This document shows positions 17,551 through 26,371 of a stretch of 64,000 bases of DNA, in pieces. The stretch lies in NCBI RefSeq assembly GCF_014649735.1, contig NZ_BMTP01000005.1, positions 1-64,000 of the forward strand, given 5' to 3'. Source of the stretch: Streptomyces lavendofoliae. Lineage in GTDB: Bacteria > Actinomycetota > Actinomycetes > Streptomycetales > Streptomycetaceae. Both the position numbers and the translations under genes were made by a program. The first letter of the stretch is position 1. Each line of letters opens with the position of its first letter. A model generated the notes under the pieces. That model searched no databases, had not been told where the DNA came from, and was given only the letters and a program-made list of their open reading frames with translations.

Positions 17551-18783
17551 TCAGGGACGGGCGTCCGGCCGCCCCTGGCGCGGCAGTTCGAGCGCCGCCG
17601 CCGAGTCGCAGTACTCCCGCACCGCGCTCGTCCGCGCCACCACCCGCCCCCGGTGCACCACGATCCGGCTGTACGCCAGCGACAGCACGCCCGACAGCCG
17701 CTCCCCGCGCACCGCCAGGAGTTCGGCGGGGAACCCCGCCTCCACCCGCACGGCCGGCAGCCCCATCGCCTCCCGCGCCGCCCCGCTCACCGCCGCGTAC
17801 GCCTCCGTCGGCCGCAACCCGCCCTGCGAGGCCAGCAGGTACGCCGACTCCAGCGGATCGCCCCGCCCCACCGGGTTCGCCACGTCCCGCAGCGCCCCGC
17901 TCCCGGCCGCGACCCGCACCCCGGCGGCCCGCAGCAGGCGCACGGGCGCGACGCCCCGCACTGCCGTACCGCCGCAGCCTCCCTGAGGCAGGCACACGAC
18001 CGTCACACCGGCCGCGGCGAGCTGGTCGGCCGCCCGCCCGGCCACGTCCTCCGGAAGCCGCCCCAGGGCCCCGCACGGCCCGATGGCGACCCCCGGCCGC
18101 AGACCGCCCGCCATCGCCGCCAGGCGCGCGAGCCGCGCCGGGTCGTCCCCGTCGGTGTGCAGGTCCACCGGGCAGCCGTGCTCCGCCGCGACCTCCAGGA
18201 CCGCCTCCGCGTAGCCGGCCGGGTCCGGGTCCAGGTCGGGGCACCCGCCGACCACCGCGGCGCCCATCTTCACCGCGTCGCGCAGCATCGCGAGCCCGTC
18301 CGCACCCGCCACGCCGGTCAGCAGCCGCGGTACGGCGACGGCCGTCAGGTCGGCCAGCCCGCGCAGCGAGCGCCGCGCCTGGAGGACCGCCTCCAGGGGG
18401 CCGAGCCCCTGGACGTCGCCGATGCGCACGTGGGCGCGCAGCGCGGTGGCGCCGTGCCCGAGCTGGAGCAGGGCCGCCTCGGTGGCACGGCGCTGGACGT
18501 CCTCGGTGGCGTACGAGACGGGGCCGGGGGAGTCGGCGCTGAGCGCCGTGTCGGCGTGGCCGTGCGGTTCGGCGGCGGCGGGGAGCAGCAGGTAGCCGGC
18601 GAGGTCGACCCGGGCGCCGTGGGTGGGCAGGCTGCCCGTGGTGCCCACGGCTTCGATGCGCCCGCCGCCGATCCGGACGTCCACGGTCCGGCCGTCGGTC
18701 AGGCGGGCGCCGCACAGCAGCAGCGCGGTGGCGTCGGCGGTGGCGCCTTCGGGCGGCTGCGGCTGCTGGCTGTCGGAGGACAT
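17551..18783 (-). CDS. Amidohydrolase-like protein (cytosine deaminase group) with altered active site
   Basis: 410 residues. N- and C-terminal beta-sandwich strands (VRIGGGRIEAVG; SRIVVHRGRVV) flank a TIM barrel. The first metal motif is present as EPHGHAD (HxH), and a later DLHTDGDD keeps another histidine. In cytosine deaminases the next ligand is in an SHxxA/M motif and the catalytic Asp is in GxDDxxDPW. Here the equivalent places read IGPCGAL and GSGALRDVANP, so the His and the Asp are replaced. The overall fold looks intact, so it may be a non-catalytic or re-purposed member. The upstream Gln/Pro start MSSDSQQPQPPEG is accepted for lack of a better one. Confidence 0.75.
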   Translation of the reverse strand: MSSDSQQPQPPEGATADATALLLCGARLTDGRTVDVRIGGGRIEAVGTTGSLPTHGARVDLAGYLLLPAAAEPHGHADTALSADSPGPVSYATEDVQRRATEAALLQLGHGATALRAHVRIGDVQGLGPLEAVLQARRSLRGLADLTAVAVPRLLTGVAGADGLAMLRDAVKMGAAVVGGCPDLDPDPAGYAEAVLEVAAEHGCPVDLHTDGDDPARLARLAAMAGGLRPGVAIGPCGALGRLPEDVAGRAADQLAAAGVTVVCLPQGGCGGTAVRGVAPVRLLRAAGVRVAAGSGALRDVANPVGRGDPLESAYLLASQGGLRPTEAYAAVSGAAREAMGLPAVRVEAGFPAELLAVRGERLSGVLSLAYSRIVVHRGRVVARTSAVREYCDSAAALELPRQGRPDARP

Positions 18784-19192
18784 CGGGCTCCTGGCGGGCT
18801 CGGGGGCTCGGTGGCTCGGGCGGGATCCGGGACGGGGGCCGCCGGTGGCGCGGCGTACGGATGTACTGGCGCGATCACGCAGCGTGAGGCGAGCCTAGGG
18901 GCCGTCCGTCCGGCCATCGAGGAGGAGCGCAATAGTCGTACCGGCGTGGGGCGCGAGTGGCCCACGAGGCCCCCGAGCCGCGGCTGCCGACGGGGGCGTG
19001 AGGGTGCGGCCGGAGGGGCGGCCGGGAGGGTGGCCGGAGGGCGGACCCGAGGCCGTACGAGGGCGCTCCGGCGGCGGTGGAGGGGGCCCGGGCGGGCGGG
19101 CGGCCGGGCGGCCGGAAGGGTGGCCGAAGGGCTGCCGGGAGGGTGGCCGGAGGTGTGGGCGGACCCCGGTCGGGTAGCCGCCCGAATCGGAT
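18784..19192. other. Noncoding G-rich stretch
   Basis: About 400 bases with no convincing gene. From about 19010 to 19165 the plus strand is a succession of GGGAGGGTGGCC, GGCGGGCGG and GGCCGG units with many G3-G4 runs. The 5' end presumably holds the promoter of the amidohydrolase-like gene, which I cannot place. Confidence 0.5.
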
Positions 19193-19222
19193 TTGGGCGA
19201 TCGGCGGCCGACCGTGTAATGT
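19193..19222 (+). promoter_or_regulatory. Promoter of the tRNA-Thr/tRNA-Met/rpmG group
   Basis: TTGGGC at 19193-19198 and TAATGT at 19217-19222 with an 18-base spacer. This is a good housekeeping-type promoter that would start transcription a few bases before tRNA-Thr at 19234. Confidence 0.65.
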
Positions 19223-19233
19223 CTTCATCGCTC

Positions 19234-19306
19234 GCCCCAATAGCTCAGTCGGCAGAGCGTCTCCATGGTAAGGAGAAGGTCTACGGTTCGATTCCGTATT
19301 GGGGCT
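19234..19306 (+). tRNA. tRNA-Thr (GGT)
   Basis: 73 bases. Acceptor GCCCCAA pairs with TTGGGGC, the anticodon stem TCTCC/GGAGA encloses ATGGTAA (anticodon GGT), and the T loop is TTCGATT. No encoded CCA. Confidence 0.95.
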
Positions 19307-19350
19307 CTGGTGCGGTAGCCCTCACCTTCGGGTGAGGGAAGCCGTATCAA

Positions 19351-19423
19351 AGCGGTGTAGCTCAGTCGGTAGAGCAAGCGGCTCATAATCGCTGTGTCAC
19401 CGGTTCAAGTCCGGTCACCGCTA
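19351..19423 (+). tRNA. tRNA-Met (CAT), elongator type
   Basis: 73 bases. Acceptor AGCGGTG pairs with CACCGCT, the anticodon loop is CTCATAA and the T loop TTCAAGT. The first acceptor pair is A-T and the anticodon stem lacks three G-C pairs, so it is an elongator rather than an initiator. A small hairpin (CTCACC TTCG GGTGAG at 19321-19336) lies between it and tRNA-Thr. Confidence 0.95.
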
Positions 19424-19511
19424 CACACGGTAGCCGATTGTGGGGTCGGTCCTTCGATCGGCTACTCTTTTATGCGTTCATCCGTCCATCGTCCGTCCAA
19501 GGAGCACTCAC

Positions 19512-19676
19512 GTGGCTGCCACCGACGTCCGCCCGAAGATCACGCTGGCCTGCGTGGAGTGCAAGGAGCGGAACTACATCACCAAGAAGAACCGGCGTAA
19601 CAACCCGGACCGTCTTGAGATGAAGAAGCACTGCCCGCGCTGCAACGCGCACACTGCGCACCGCGAAACGCGCTGA
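19512..19676 (+). CDS. rpmG: 50S ribosomal protein L33 (four-cysteine form)
   Basis: 54 residues from the GTG at 19512, with AGGAGCA upstream; longer in-frame starts run into the tRNA gene. The protein has CVEC and CPRC pairs forming a zinc ribbon, the C-plus form of L33. Streptomycetes carry several L33 paralogues, some without the cysteines. rpmG next to tRNA-Thr/Met and the hadA/hadB-like genes is the same order as in mycobacteria. Confidence 0.95.
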   Translation: MAATDVRPKITLACVECKERNYITKKNRRNNPDRLEMKKHCPRCNAHTAHRETR

Positions 19677-19687
19677 ATCAGGCTCGT

Positions 19688-19723
19688 ACACGAGGCCGTC
19701 CCCGTCAGGGGGCGGCCTCGTGT
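19688..19723 (+). terminator. Terminator-like hairpin after rpmG
   Basis: Arms at 19688-19703 and 19708-19723 pair over sixteen bases with one mismatch, starting eleven bases after the rpmG stop. It is followed by TGTT only, so it is not a strong U-tract terminator. Confidence 0.65.
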
Positions 19724-19761
19724 CGTTGTTCGACGACACACACTCAGGAGGTAGCGAGTTC

Positions 19762-20217
19762 ATGGCGCTCGATCAGTCCTTCGTGGGGCGGACCTACCCG
19801 CCCACCGCGCCGTACGAGGTCGGCCGGGAAAAGATCCGCGAATTCGCGGAGGCCGTGGGGGACGCCGATCCGGCGTACACCGACACCGAGGCCGCGAAGG
19901 CTCTCGGTCACTCGGAGGTGATCGCGCCGCCGACCTTTGTGTTCGCCATCACGTTCAAGGCCGCGAGCCAGGTCGTCCAGGACCCGCGGCTGGGCCTGGA
20001 CTACAGCCGGGTGGTGCACGGCGACCAGAAGTTCGCGTACACCCGGCCGGTACGGGCGGGGGACCGGCTGACGGTCACGTCGACCATCGAGGCGATCAAG
20101 TCGCTCGCCGGCAACGACATCATCGACATCCGCGGCGAGGTCCACGACGAGGCCGGTGAGCACGTGGTGACCGCGTGGACCAAGCTCGTGGCCCGTGCGG
20201 CGGCAGAGGAGGCGTGA
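19762..20217 (+). CDS. MaoC/HadA-like dehydratase subunit (FAS1-like dehydratase domain)
   Basis: 151 residues from the ATG at 19762, ten bases after a strong CAGGAGGT; the extra fourteen codons upstream overlap the terminator. It has a hot-dog fold with the start VGRTYPPTAPYEVGREKIREFAEAVGD and the SEVIAPPTF segment of mycobacterial HadA/HadC (UPF0336). It lacks the catalytic D-x4-H hydratase motif, which sits in the next gene, so the two likely form a heterodimeric (3R)-hydroxyacyl thioester dehydratase. Streptomyces make no mycolic acids, so the substrate is uncertain. Confidence 0.87.
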   Translation: MALDQSFVGRTYPPTAPYEVGREKIREFAEAVGDADPAYTDTEAAKALGHSEVIAPPTFVFAITFKAASQVVQDPRLGLDYSRVVHGDQKFAYTRPVRAGDRLTVTSTIEAIKSLAGNDIIDIRGEVHDEAGEHVVTAWTKLVARAAAEEA

Positions 20218-20221
20218 GGCG

Positions 20222-20650
20222 ATGACCGCGAAGATCACCTTCGACGAGGTCGAGGTCGGCACCGAGCTGCCGGCGCGGAGCTTCCCCGTGACGCGCGCCA
20301 CGCTGGTGCGGTACGCCGGTGCCTCGGGGGACTTCAACCCGATCCACTGGAACGAGAAGTTCGCCAAGGAGGTCGGGCTGCCGGACGTCATCGCGCACGG
20401 CATGTTCACCATGGCCGAGGCGATCCGTGTGGTCACCGACTGGGCGGGCGACCCCGGCGCGGTCGTCGAGTACGGGGTGCGGTTCACCAAGCCGGTCGTC
20501 GTGCCGAACGACGAGACGGGCGCCCTGATCGAGGTCAGCGGCAAGGTCGCCGCCAAGCTGGACGACAACCGGGTGCGCGTGGACCTGACCGCCATGAGCG
20601 CCGGCCAGAAGGTGCTGGGCATGTCCCGCGCGGTCGTGCGGCTCGCCTGA
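20222..20650 (+). CDS. MaoC-family dehydratase, HadB-like catalytic subunit
   Basis: 142 residues from the ATG at 20222, four bases after the hadA-like stop. Hot-dog fold with the hydratase-2 motif GDFNPIHWNEKFAKEVG, which supplies the catalytic Asp and His, and the substrate tunnel segment VIAHGMFTMA. In mycobacteria hadA-hadB-hadC follow rpmG in the same way; here only two genes are present and no hadC. Role: dehydration of a (3R)-hydroxyacyl-ACP or -CoA (family knowledge). Confidence 0.9.
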   Translation: MTAKITFDEVEVGTELPARSFPVTRATLVRYAGASGDFNPIHWNEKFAKEVGLPDVIAHGMFTMAEAIRVVTDWAGDPGAVVEYGVRFTKPVVVPNDETGALIEVSGKVAAKLDDNRVRVDLTAMSAGQKVLGMSRAVVRLA

Positions 20651-20660
20651 CCGGACACCC

Positions 20661-20690
20661 GGCGCCGCGGCGGCCCCGCCCCGCGGCGCC
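20661..20690 (+). terminator. Terminator-like hairpin after the hadB-like gene
   Basis: Perfect ten-base arms GGCGCCGCGG (20661-20670) and CCGCGGCGCC (20681-20690), ten-base loop, no U tract. The rest of the 289-base gap before murB is GC-rich, and I see no gene in it. Confidence 0.55.
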
Positions 20691-20939
20691 CGGCGCACGG
20701 GCCACGGCGGCGCCCCACGGGGACGCGGGGCGGCCCGGCCGGCGCCTCACGTGGTCGCCGCGCCCCGGCGGCATGCCCTCGCGCCCGCCCGGCCACCGCG
20801 CCGCCCGGCCCCGCCGGTACGCCGCCTCCGTGACCTTCACCACGCCGCCCGCGCCGCCCGCCCGCCCCGGGCCGTACGTCCCGCCGGCCCGGGACCGGGC
20901 CTCCCGGGGGCGCCGGGACCGCACCGTAGGCTTGGGCGC

Positions 20940-21995
20940 GTGCAGGAACTCCATGACGCTCCCCTCGCCCCGCTGACCACCTTCCGCCTCGGCGGCCCCG
21001 CCGACCGCCTCGTCACGGCCACCACCGACGACGAGGTCGTCACCGCTGTACGCGAGGCGGACCGGTCCGGGACGCCGCTGCTGGTCATCGGCGGCGGCTC
21101 CAACCTGGTGATCGGCGACAAGGGCTTCGACGGCACCGCCCTGCGCATCGCGACCCGGGGCTTCACCCTGGACGGCACGCGGCTGGAGCTCGCGGCGGGC
21201 GAGGTGTGGACGGACGCCGTGGCCCGCACGGTGGAGGCCGGGCTGGCCGGCATCGAGTGCCTGGCCGGCATCCCCGGTTCGGCGGGCGCCACGCCGATCC
21301 AGAACGTCGGGGCGTACGGCCAGGAGGTCTCGGCCACCATCACCGAGGTCGTCGCCTACGACCGCCGGGCCGGCGAGACGGTCACCGTCCCGAACGCCGA
21401 GTGCGACTTCTCGTACCGCCACAGCCGCTTCAAGGCGGACCCCGACCGGTTCGTCGTGCTCCGCGTCCGCTTCGCACTGGAGGACGCGCAGGGCCTGAGC
21501 GCGCCCATCAAGTACGCCGAGACGGCCCGTGCCCTCGGCGTGGAGCCCGGCGACCGCGTACCGGCCGCCACCGCGCGCGAGACGGTGCTCAAGCTGCGCG
21601 CCGGCAAGGGCATGGTCCTGGACCCGGAGGACCACGACACCTGGTCGGCCGGGTCGTTCTTCACCAACCCGATCCTGGAGCAGGCGGGGTACGAGGAGTT
21701 CCTCGGCCGCGTCCGCGACCGCCTCGGCCCCGACGTCACCCCGCCCGCCTTCCCGGCCGGCGACGGCAGGATCAAGACCTCGGCGGCCTGGCTGATCGAC
21801 AGGGCGGGCTTCACCAAGGGGTACGGCACCGGGCCCGCCCGTATCTCCACCAAGCACACCCTGGCCCTCACCAACCGCGGCGGGGCCACCACCGAGGACC
21901 TCCTGGCCCTGGCACGCGAGGTGGTCGCCGGTGTGCGCGACGCCTTCGGCGTCACCCTCGTCAACGAGCCGGTGACGGTCGGCGTCTCCCTGTGA
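20940..21995 (+). CDS. murB: UDP-N-acetylenolpyruvoylglucosamine reductase
   Basis: 351 residues from the GTG at 20940 (VQELHDAPLAPLTTFRLGG), which agrees with the family start; the frame upstream is Arg/Pro-rich noise. MurB reduces the enolpyruvyl group to give UDP-MurNAc in peptidoglycan synthesis, using FAD and NADPH. Visible motifs are the FAD-binding LVIGGGSNLVIGDKGFDG, GIPGSAGATPIQNVGAYGQE, the YRHSRFK loop, GSFFTNPI with the catalytic Ser, and the C-terminal SAAWLID. Slightly long, as in other streptomycetes. Confidence 0.96.
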   Translation: MQELHDAPLAPLTTFRLGGPADRLVTATTDDEVVTAVREADRSGTPLLVIGGGSNLVIGDKGFDGTALRIATRGFTLDGTRLELAAGEVWTDAVARTVEAGLAGIECLAGIPGSAGATPIQNVGAYGQEVSATITEVVAYDRRAGETVTVPNAECDFSYRHSRFKADPDRFVVLRVRFALEDAQGLSAPIKYAETARALGVEPGDRVPAATARETVLKLRAGKGMVLDPEDHDTWSAGSFFTNPILEQAGYEEFLGRVRDRLGPDVTPPAFPAGDGRIKTSAAWLIDRAGFTKGYGTGPARISTKHTLALTNRGGATTEDLLALAREVVAGVRDAFGVTLVNEPVTVGVSL

Positions 21996-22012
21996 GCGCC
22001 TGACCGCCGTGC

Positions 22013-22054
22013 GCGCGGACCCCGCCCCTCCCGTACGGTCGGGGGCGTCCGCGC
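22013..22054. terminator. Hairpin between convergent murB and adenosine deaminase genes
   Basis: GCGCGGAC at 22013-22020 pairs with GTCCGCGC at 22047-22054, with further GC-rich pairing inside. Placed between two convergent genes, it can serve both directions. Confidence 0.55.
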
Positions 22055-22127
22055 CGCCGCGTCCGGCGGGCCGGCGCCCGGGGGCGCGATCGCGCCGACC
22101 GGCGGCCGGCGGTCGCGGCCGGGCGTC

Positions 22128-23219
22128 TCACCGAACCCGACGCCCGCCGGGCGCCCCCGCCCGGGGCGTATCCGCCCCGGGCGCGCGTCGGACGGCCGGA
22201 CCCGCCGCCAGCCAGTCGTCGACGCCCGCCAGCAGCTTCGCCCTGACGTCCTCGGGGGCCGCCGAGCCCCGCACCGACTGGCGCGCCAGTTCCGCCAGCT
22301 CCTCGTCGCTGAAACCGTGGTGCACGCGCGCGAACTCGTACTGTGCCGCGAGCCGGGACCCGAACAGCAGCGGGTCGTCCGCGCCGAGCGCCATCGGCAC
22401 CCCCGCCTCGAACAACGTCCGCAGCGGAACGTCCTCTGGCTTCTCGTACACGCCCAGCGCCACGTTCGACGCCGGGCACACCTCGCAGGTCACGCCCTTC
22501 TCGGCCAGCTTGCGCAGCAGCCGCGGGTCCTCCGCCGCCCGTACGCCGTGCCCGATGCGGGCCGCCCGCAGATCGTCCAGACAGTCCCGCACGGACGCCG
22601 GCCCGGTCAGCTCGCCGCCGTGCGGCGCCGCCAGCAGCCCGCCCTCGCGGGCGATCGCGAAGGCCCGGTCGAAGTCCCGCGCCATCCCCCGCCGCTCGTC
22701 GTTCGACAGCCCGAACCCGACCACCCCCCGGTCCGCGTAGCGCACCGCCAGGCGGGCCAGGGTACGGGCGTCCAGCGGGTGCCTCATGCGGTTCGCGGCC
22801 ACCAGCACCCGCATCCCGAGGCCGGTCTCCCGGGAGGCGCTCTCCACCGCGTCCAGGATGATCTCCAGCGCCGGGATGAGCCCGCCCAGGCGCGGCGCGT
22901 ACGAGGTGGGGTCGACCTGGATCTCCAGCCACCCCGACCCGTCCCTGACGTCCTCCTCGGCCGCCTCGCGCACCAGCCGCCGGATGTCGTCCGGCTCGCG
23001 CAGACAGGACCGGGCGAGGTCGTACAACCGCTGGAAGCGGAACCAGCCCCGCTCATCGGTCGCCCGCAACTGCGGAGGCTCCCCGCCGGTCAGCGCCTCG
23101 GGGAGATGGACGCCGTACTTGTCGGCGAGCTCCAGCAGTGTCGCGGGCCGCATCGACCCGGTGAAGTGCAGGTGCAGATGGGCCTTGGGCAACAACCGCA
23201 GATCTCGTACGTGCTCCAT
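22128..23219 (-). CDS. add: Adenosine deaminase-family protein
   Basis: 363 residues. Purine salvage hydrolase with a TIM barrel and one zinc. Motifs in order: PKAHLHLHFTGSM (HxH metal ligands), PHGGELTGP (the HAGE motif with the catalytic Glu; Gly replaces Ala), RIGHGVRA (His) and CPASNVALGV. The expected second Asp motif follows as LGADDPLLF. The C-terminal 30 residues are Pro/Ala/Arg-rich and probably disordered. Adenosine is the likely substrate, but adenine or other aminopurine specificity cannot be excluded. Confidence 0.88.
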   Translation of the reverse strand: MEHVRDLRLLPKAHLHLHFTGSMRPATLLELADKYGVHLPEALTGGEPPQLRATDERGWFRFQRLYDLARSCLREPDDIRRLVREAAEEDVRDGSGWLEIQVDPTSYAPRLGGLIPALEIILDAVESASRETGLGMRVLVAANRMRHPLDARTLARLAVRYADRGVVGFGLSNDERRGMARDFDRAFAIAREGGLLAAPHGGELTGPASVRDCLDDLRAARIGHGVRAAEDPRLLRKLAEKGVTCEVCPASNVALGVYEKPEDVPLRTLFEAGVPMALGADDPLLFGSRLAAQYEFARVHHGFSDEELAELARQSVRGSAAPEDVRAKLLAGVDDWLAAGPAVRRAPGADTPRAGAPGGRRVR

Positions 23220-23290
23220 CTGGGGATCTTGCCAAAACCCCCGCCCGCGCGGGAGCCCCTTTCACCGATCGGGTGCCCCGGGGAACGGAA

Positions 23291-23319
23291 GAGCGGGCCC
23301 CCCCGAAGGGGACCCGCTC
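23291..23319 (-). terminator. Terminator-like hairpin downstream of the aminotransferase gene
   Basis: GAGCGGG at 23291-23297 pairs with CCCGCTC at 23313-23319, with a further C-run/GGGG pairing inside. It lies 37 bases beyond the stop of the minus-strand aminotransferase gene. Confidence 0.55.
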
Positions 23320-23356
23320 CGCCGCGCACCGGCTCCGGTCCGGAAAGGGACAAGCC

Positions 23357-24583
23357 CTAGTCGCGCGCCTCCGCCAGCAGCTTCTGCATCCGGGAGACGC
23401 CCTCGACCAGGTCCTGGTCGCCCAGCGCGTACGACAGCCGCAGGTAGCCCGGGGTGCCGAACGCCTCGCCCGGGACGACCGCCACCTCGGCCTCGTCGAG
23501 GATCAGCGCGGCCAGCTCCACGGAGGTCCGCGGGCGCTTCCCGCGGATCTCCTTGCCCAGCAGCCCCTTCACCGAGGGGTACGCGTAGAACGCGCCCTCC
23601 GGGGTCGGGCAGTAGACGCCCTCGATCTCGTTGAGCATCCGCACCATGGTCTGGCGGCGGCGGTCGAAGGCGGTCCGCATCTCCGCCACCGCGTCCAGGC
23701 TCCCCGAGACGGCCGCGAGGGCGGCGGCCTGGGCGACGTTCGACACGTTCGACGTGGCGTGCGACTGCAGGTTCGTCGCGGCCTTGACCACGTCCTTCGG
23801 GCCGATGATCCACCCCACGCGCCAGCCCGTCATGGCGTACGTCTTGGCCACGCCGTTGACGACGACGCACTTGTCGCGCAGCTCGGGCAGGATCGCCGGC
23901 AGCGAGGTGAACTTCGCGTCGCCGTAGACCAGGTGCTCGTAGATCTCGTCGGTCAGCACCCACAGGCCGTGCTCGACGGCCCAGCGGCCGATCGCCTCGG
24001 CGTCGGCCTCGCTGTAGACGGCGCCGGTCGGGTTCGACGGGGAGACGAACAGGACGACCTTCGTCCGCTCGGTGCGGGCCGCCTCCAGCTGCTCCACGGA
24101 CACCCGGTAGCCGGTGGTCTCGTCGGCGACGACCTCCACCGGGACACCGCCCGCCAGGCGGATCGACTCGGGGTACGTCGTCCAGTACGGGGCCGGGACG
24201 ATGACCTCGTCGCCCGGGTCGAGGATCGCGGCGAACGCCTCGTAGATCGCCTGCTTGCCGCCGTTGGTCACCAGCACCTGGGACGCGTCGACCTCGTAGC
24301 CGGAGTCCCGCAGCGTCTTCGCGGCGATGGCCGTCTTCAGCTCGGGGAGACCGCCGGCCGGCGTGTAGCGGTGGTACTTCGGGTTGCGGCAGGCCTCGAT
24401 CGCGGCCTCGACGATGTAGTCCGGCGTCGGGAAGTCGGGCTCGCCCGCGCCGAAGCCGATCACCGGCCGGCCGGCGGCCTTGAGGGCCTTGGCCTTGGCG
24501 TCGACGGCGAGGGTCGCGGACTCGGAGATCGCGCCGATGCGGGCGGAGACCCGGCGCTCGGTGGGAGGGGTTGCAGCGCTCAT
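23357..24583 (-). CDS. aspC: Pyridoxal phosphate-dependent aminotransferase (aspartate aminotransferase type)
   Basis: 408 residues from the ATG at 24583 ([20 protein letters not shown]); the longer frame runs back over tRNA-Trp. Class I fold: [13 protein letters not shown] at the N-terminus, the cofactor-contacting [17 protein letters not shown], and the Schiff-base lysine in [26 protein letters not shown] near the end has the arginine that binds the substrate carboxylate. This subgroup usually transaminates aspartate, sometimes prephenate. The same gene sits before tRNA-Trp and secE in S. coelicolor. Confidence 0.92.
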   Translation of the reverse strand: MSAATPPTERRVSARIGAISESATLAVDAKAKALKAAGRPVIGFGAGEPDFPTPDYIVEAAIEACRNPKYHRYTPAGGLPELKTAIAAKTLRDSGYEVDASQVLVTNGGKQAIYEAFAAILDPGDEVIVPAPYWTTYPESIRLAGGVPVEVVADETTGYRVSVEQLEAARTERTKVVLFVSPSNPTGAVYSEADAEAIGRWAVEHGLWVLTDEIYEHLVYGDAKFTSLPAILPELRDKCVVVNGVAKTYAMTGWRVGWIIGPKDVVKAATNLQSHATSNVSNVAQAAALAAVSGSLDAVAEMRTAFDRRRQTMVRMLNEIEGVYCPTPEGAFYAYPSVKGLLGKEIRGKRPRTSVELAALILDEAEVAVVPGEAFGTPGYLRLSYALGDQDLVEGVSRMQKLLAEARD

Positions 24584-24685
24584 GCGGCCCATCGTCCCAG
24601 ACCGGGAAAGAGCGCGGCACACAGGTTTCACCGAGCGGACACCCCCGTCGGCGGCGGGTGCGCGAGCCGTGTCAGGAGCTATCTG

Positions 24686-24715
24686 TTCGACGCGGCGCCG
24701 CTGACCACGTACACT
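24686..24715 (+). promoter_or_regulatory. Candidate promoter for tRNA-Trp and secE
   Basis: TTCGAC at 24686-24691 and TACACT at 24710-24715, spacer 18. It would give a leader of about 55 bases before tRNA-Trp. Confidence 0.5.
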
Positions 24716-24777
24716 CTCTGCTCGTTGGCCCTCACCGACCACTTCCTCGGATGCGGTAGGTTGGGGGAGAACGACAA

Positions 24778-24850
24778 AGGGTCGTAGCTCAATTGGTAGA
24801 GCACCGGTCTCCAAAACCGGCGGTTGGGGGTTCAAGTCCCTCCGGCCCTG
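24778..24850 (+). tRNA. tRNA-Trp (CCA)
   Basis: 73 bases. Acceptor AGGGTCG pairs with CGGCCCT, the anticodon stem CCGGT/ACCGG encloses CTCCAAA (anticodon CCA), and the discriminator is G as in bacterial tRNA-Trp. It lies 102 bases before secE, as in other actinomycetes. Confidence 0.96.
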
Positions 24851-24952
24851 CTACACACACCGCCAGGTTGTGTGCGCAGGTATGTACTTCATTGCACCGC
24901 CGTGCGGCTCCACCCGGGCGCGGCACGGCCGACCCGGAATCAGGTGAGAGAC

Positions 24953-25240
24953 ATGACGGATGCCGTAGGCTCCATCGACATGCCTGATGCCGAGGACGAA
25001 GCACAGGAGTCGAAGAAGAAGGGCCGCAAGGGCGGCAAGCGCGGAAAGAAGGGCCCCCTGGGCCGTCTCGCGCTCTTCTACCGTCAGATTGTCGCCGAGC
25101 TGCGCAAGGTCGTCTGGCCGACTCGCAGCCAGCTGACGACGTACACGACCGTCGTTATCGTCTTCGTCGTCATCATGATCGGTCTGGTGACCGTGATTGA
25201 CCTCGGCTTCCAGGAAGCAGTCAAGTACGTCTTCGGCTGA
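24953..25240 (+). CDS. secE: Preprotein translocase subunit SecE
   Basis: 95 residues from the ATG at 24953. It is a small single-span SecE. A Lys/Gly-rich N-terminus (residues about 19-37) is followed by the conserved amphipathic helix [20 protein letters not shown] and one transmembrane segment ([20 protein letters not shown]). SecE clamps SecY in the Sec channel. It heads the secE-nusG pair. Confidence 0.95.
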   Translation: MTDAVGSIDMPDAEDEAQESKKKGRKGGKRGKKGPLGRLALFYRQIVAELRKVVWPTRSQLTTYTTVVIVFVVIMIGLVTVIDLGFQEAVKYVFG

Positions 25241-25250
25241 TTCCCGCGGA

Positions 25251-25274
25251 GGGCGCCCACCCCGGCGCCCCTTT
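25251..25274 (+). terminator. Stem-loop with T-run between secE and nusG
   Basis: GGGCGCC (25251-25257) and GGCGCCC (25264-25270) with a six-base loop, followed by CTTTT. It may partly terminate secE transcripts or only be a processing site. Confidence 0.5.
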
Positions 25275-25317
25275 TCGCATGTTCCACCCCATCTGTATCC
25301 AGGAAGAAGCAGCCACC

Positions 25318-26211
25318 GTGTCTGACCCGAACCTGAACGAGTCCGCCCAGGACGAGCTCGACGTCGTCGAGGCGGCCGACGAGGACCAGGCGGAAGCTGC
25401 GGACGCCGCTGTCGGCGAGGCCGCCGACGAGGCCGCGCTCCACGTCGAGGACGAGGGCGCGGACGAGGAACTCGTCGAGGACGAGGCCGAGGTCGGGGCC
25501 GACGGGACCGCCGAGGCCGACGACGAGACGGACGACGAGGCCGCCGGGACGGACGACGAGGCCGCCGAGGCCGAGGAAGAGCCCGCGGCTCCGGTCGACC
25601 CGGTCGCCGCGCTCCGCGACGAGCTGCGCGGTCTCCCCGGCGAGTGGTACGTCATCCACACCTACGCGGGCTACGAGAAGCGCGTGAAGGCCAACCTGGA
25701 GCAGCGTGCCGTCTCGCTGAACGTCGAGGACTTCATCTACCAGGCCGAGGTCCCCGAGGAAGAGATCGTCCAGATCAAGAACGGCGAGCGCAAGAACGTC
25801 CGGCAGAACAAGCTGCCCGGTTACGTTCTGGTCCGCATGGATCTGACGAACGAGTCCTGGGGCGTCGTCCGCAACACCCCGGGTGTCACCGGCTTCGTGG
25901 GCAACGCCTACGACCCGTACCCGCTGACCCTGGACGAGATCGTCAAGATGCTCGCCCCCGAGGCCGAGGAGAAGGCCGCCCGTGAGGCCGCCGAGGCCGA
26001 GGGCAAGCCGGCTCCCGCCCGCAAGGTCGAGGTCCAGGTGCTGGACTTCGAGGTCGGCGACTCGGTCACCGTCACCGACGGCCCGTTCGCGACGCTCCAG
26101 GCGACGATCAACGAGATCAACGCCGACTCGAAGAAGGTCAAGGGCCTCGTCGAGATCTTCGGCCGCGAGACCCCGGTCGAGCTGAGCTTCGACCAGATCC
26201 AGAAGAACTAA
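25318..26211 (+). CDS. nusG: Transcription termination/antitermination factor NusG
   Basis: 297 residues from the GTG at 25318, which gives [13 protein letters not shown]. The first 110 residues or so are very acidic and Ala-rich, a streptomycete extension of unknown role. The NGN domain starts at [19 protein letters not shown] and binds RNA polymerase. The KOW motif follows ([21 protein letters not shown]). It travels with rplK and rpoBC in the genome. Confidence 0.95.
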   Translation: MSDPNLNESAQDELDVVEAADEDQAEAADAAVGEAADEAALHVEDEGADEELVEDEAEVGADGTAEADDETDDEAAGTDDEAAEAEEEPAAPVDPVAALRDELRGLPGEWYVIHTYAGYEKRVKANLEQRAVSLNVEDFIYQAEVPEEEIVQIKNGERKNVRQNKLPGYVLVRMDLTNESWGVVRNTPGVTGFVGNAYDPYPLTLDEIVKMLAPEAEEKAAREAAEAEGKPAPARKVEVQVLDFEVGDSVTVTDGPFATLQATINEINADSKKVKGLVEIFGRETPVELSFDQIQKN

Positions 26212-26229
26212 CCGACACAGGTTTCCGAT

Positions 26230-26274
26230 CAGGTCAGACCGGGTCTCGCGCCCGCTCTGACCTGCTCGGTTTTT
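26230..26274 (+). terminator. Intrinsic terminator after nusG
   Basis: CAGGTCAGA (26230-26238) pairs with TCTGACCTG (26256-26264), with more GC pairing inside, followed by CTCGGTTTTT. Confidence 0.8.
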
Positions 26275-26371
26275 GGCCCCGCATGGATACCCGTTATCGT
26301 TGTGCGGTATGCCTCCATCCGGATGACGTCGGATGGTGGCTGAAAACTCTCACTAGGACCCGGAGAGAGCA

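Noticed and set aside
22343..22861. 172-codon Arg/Pro-rich plus-strand frame opposite the adenosine deaminase gene
   Set aside because: A frame shadow of a clear enzyme gene with intact motifs.
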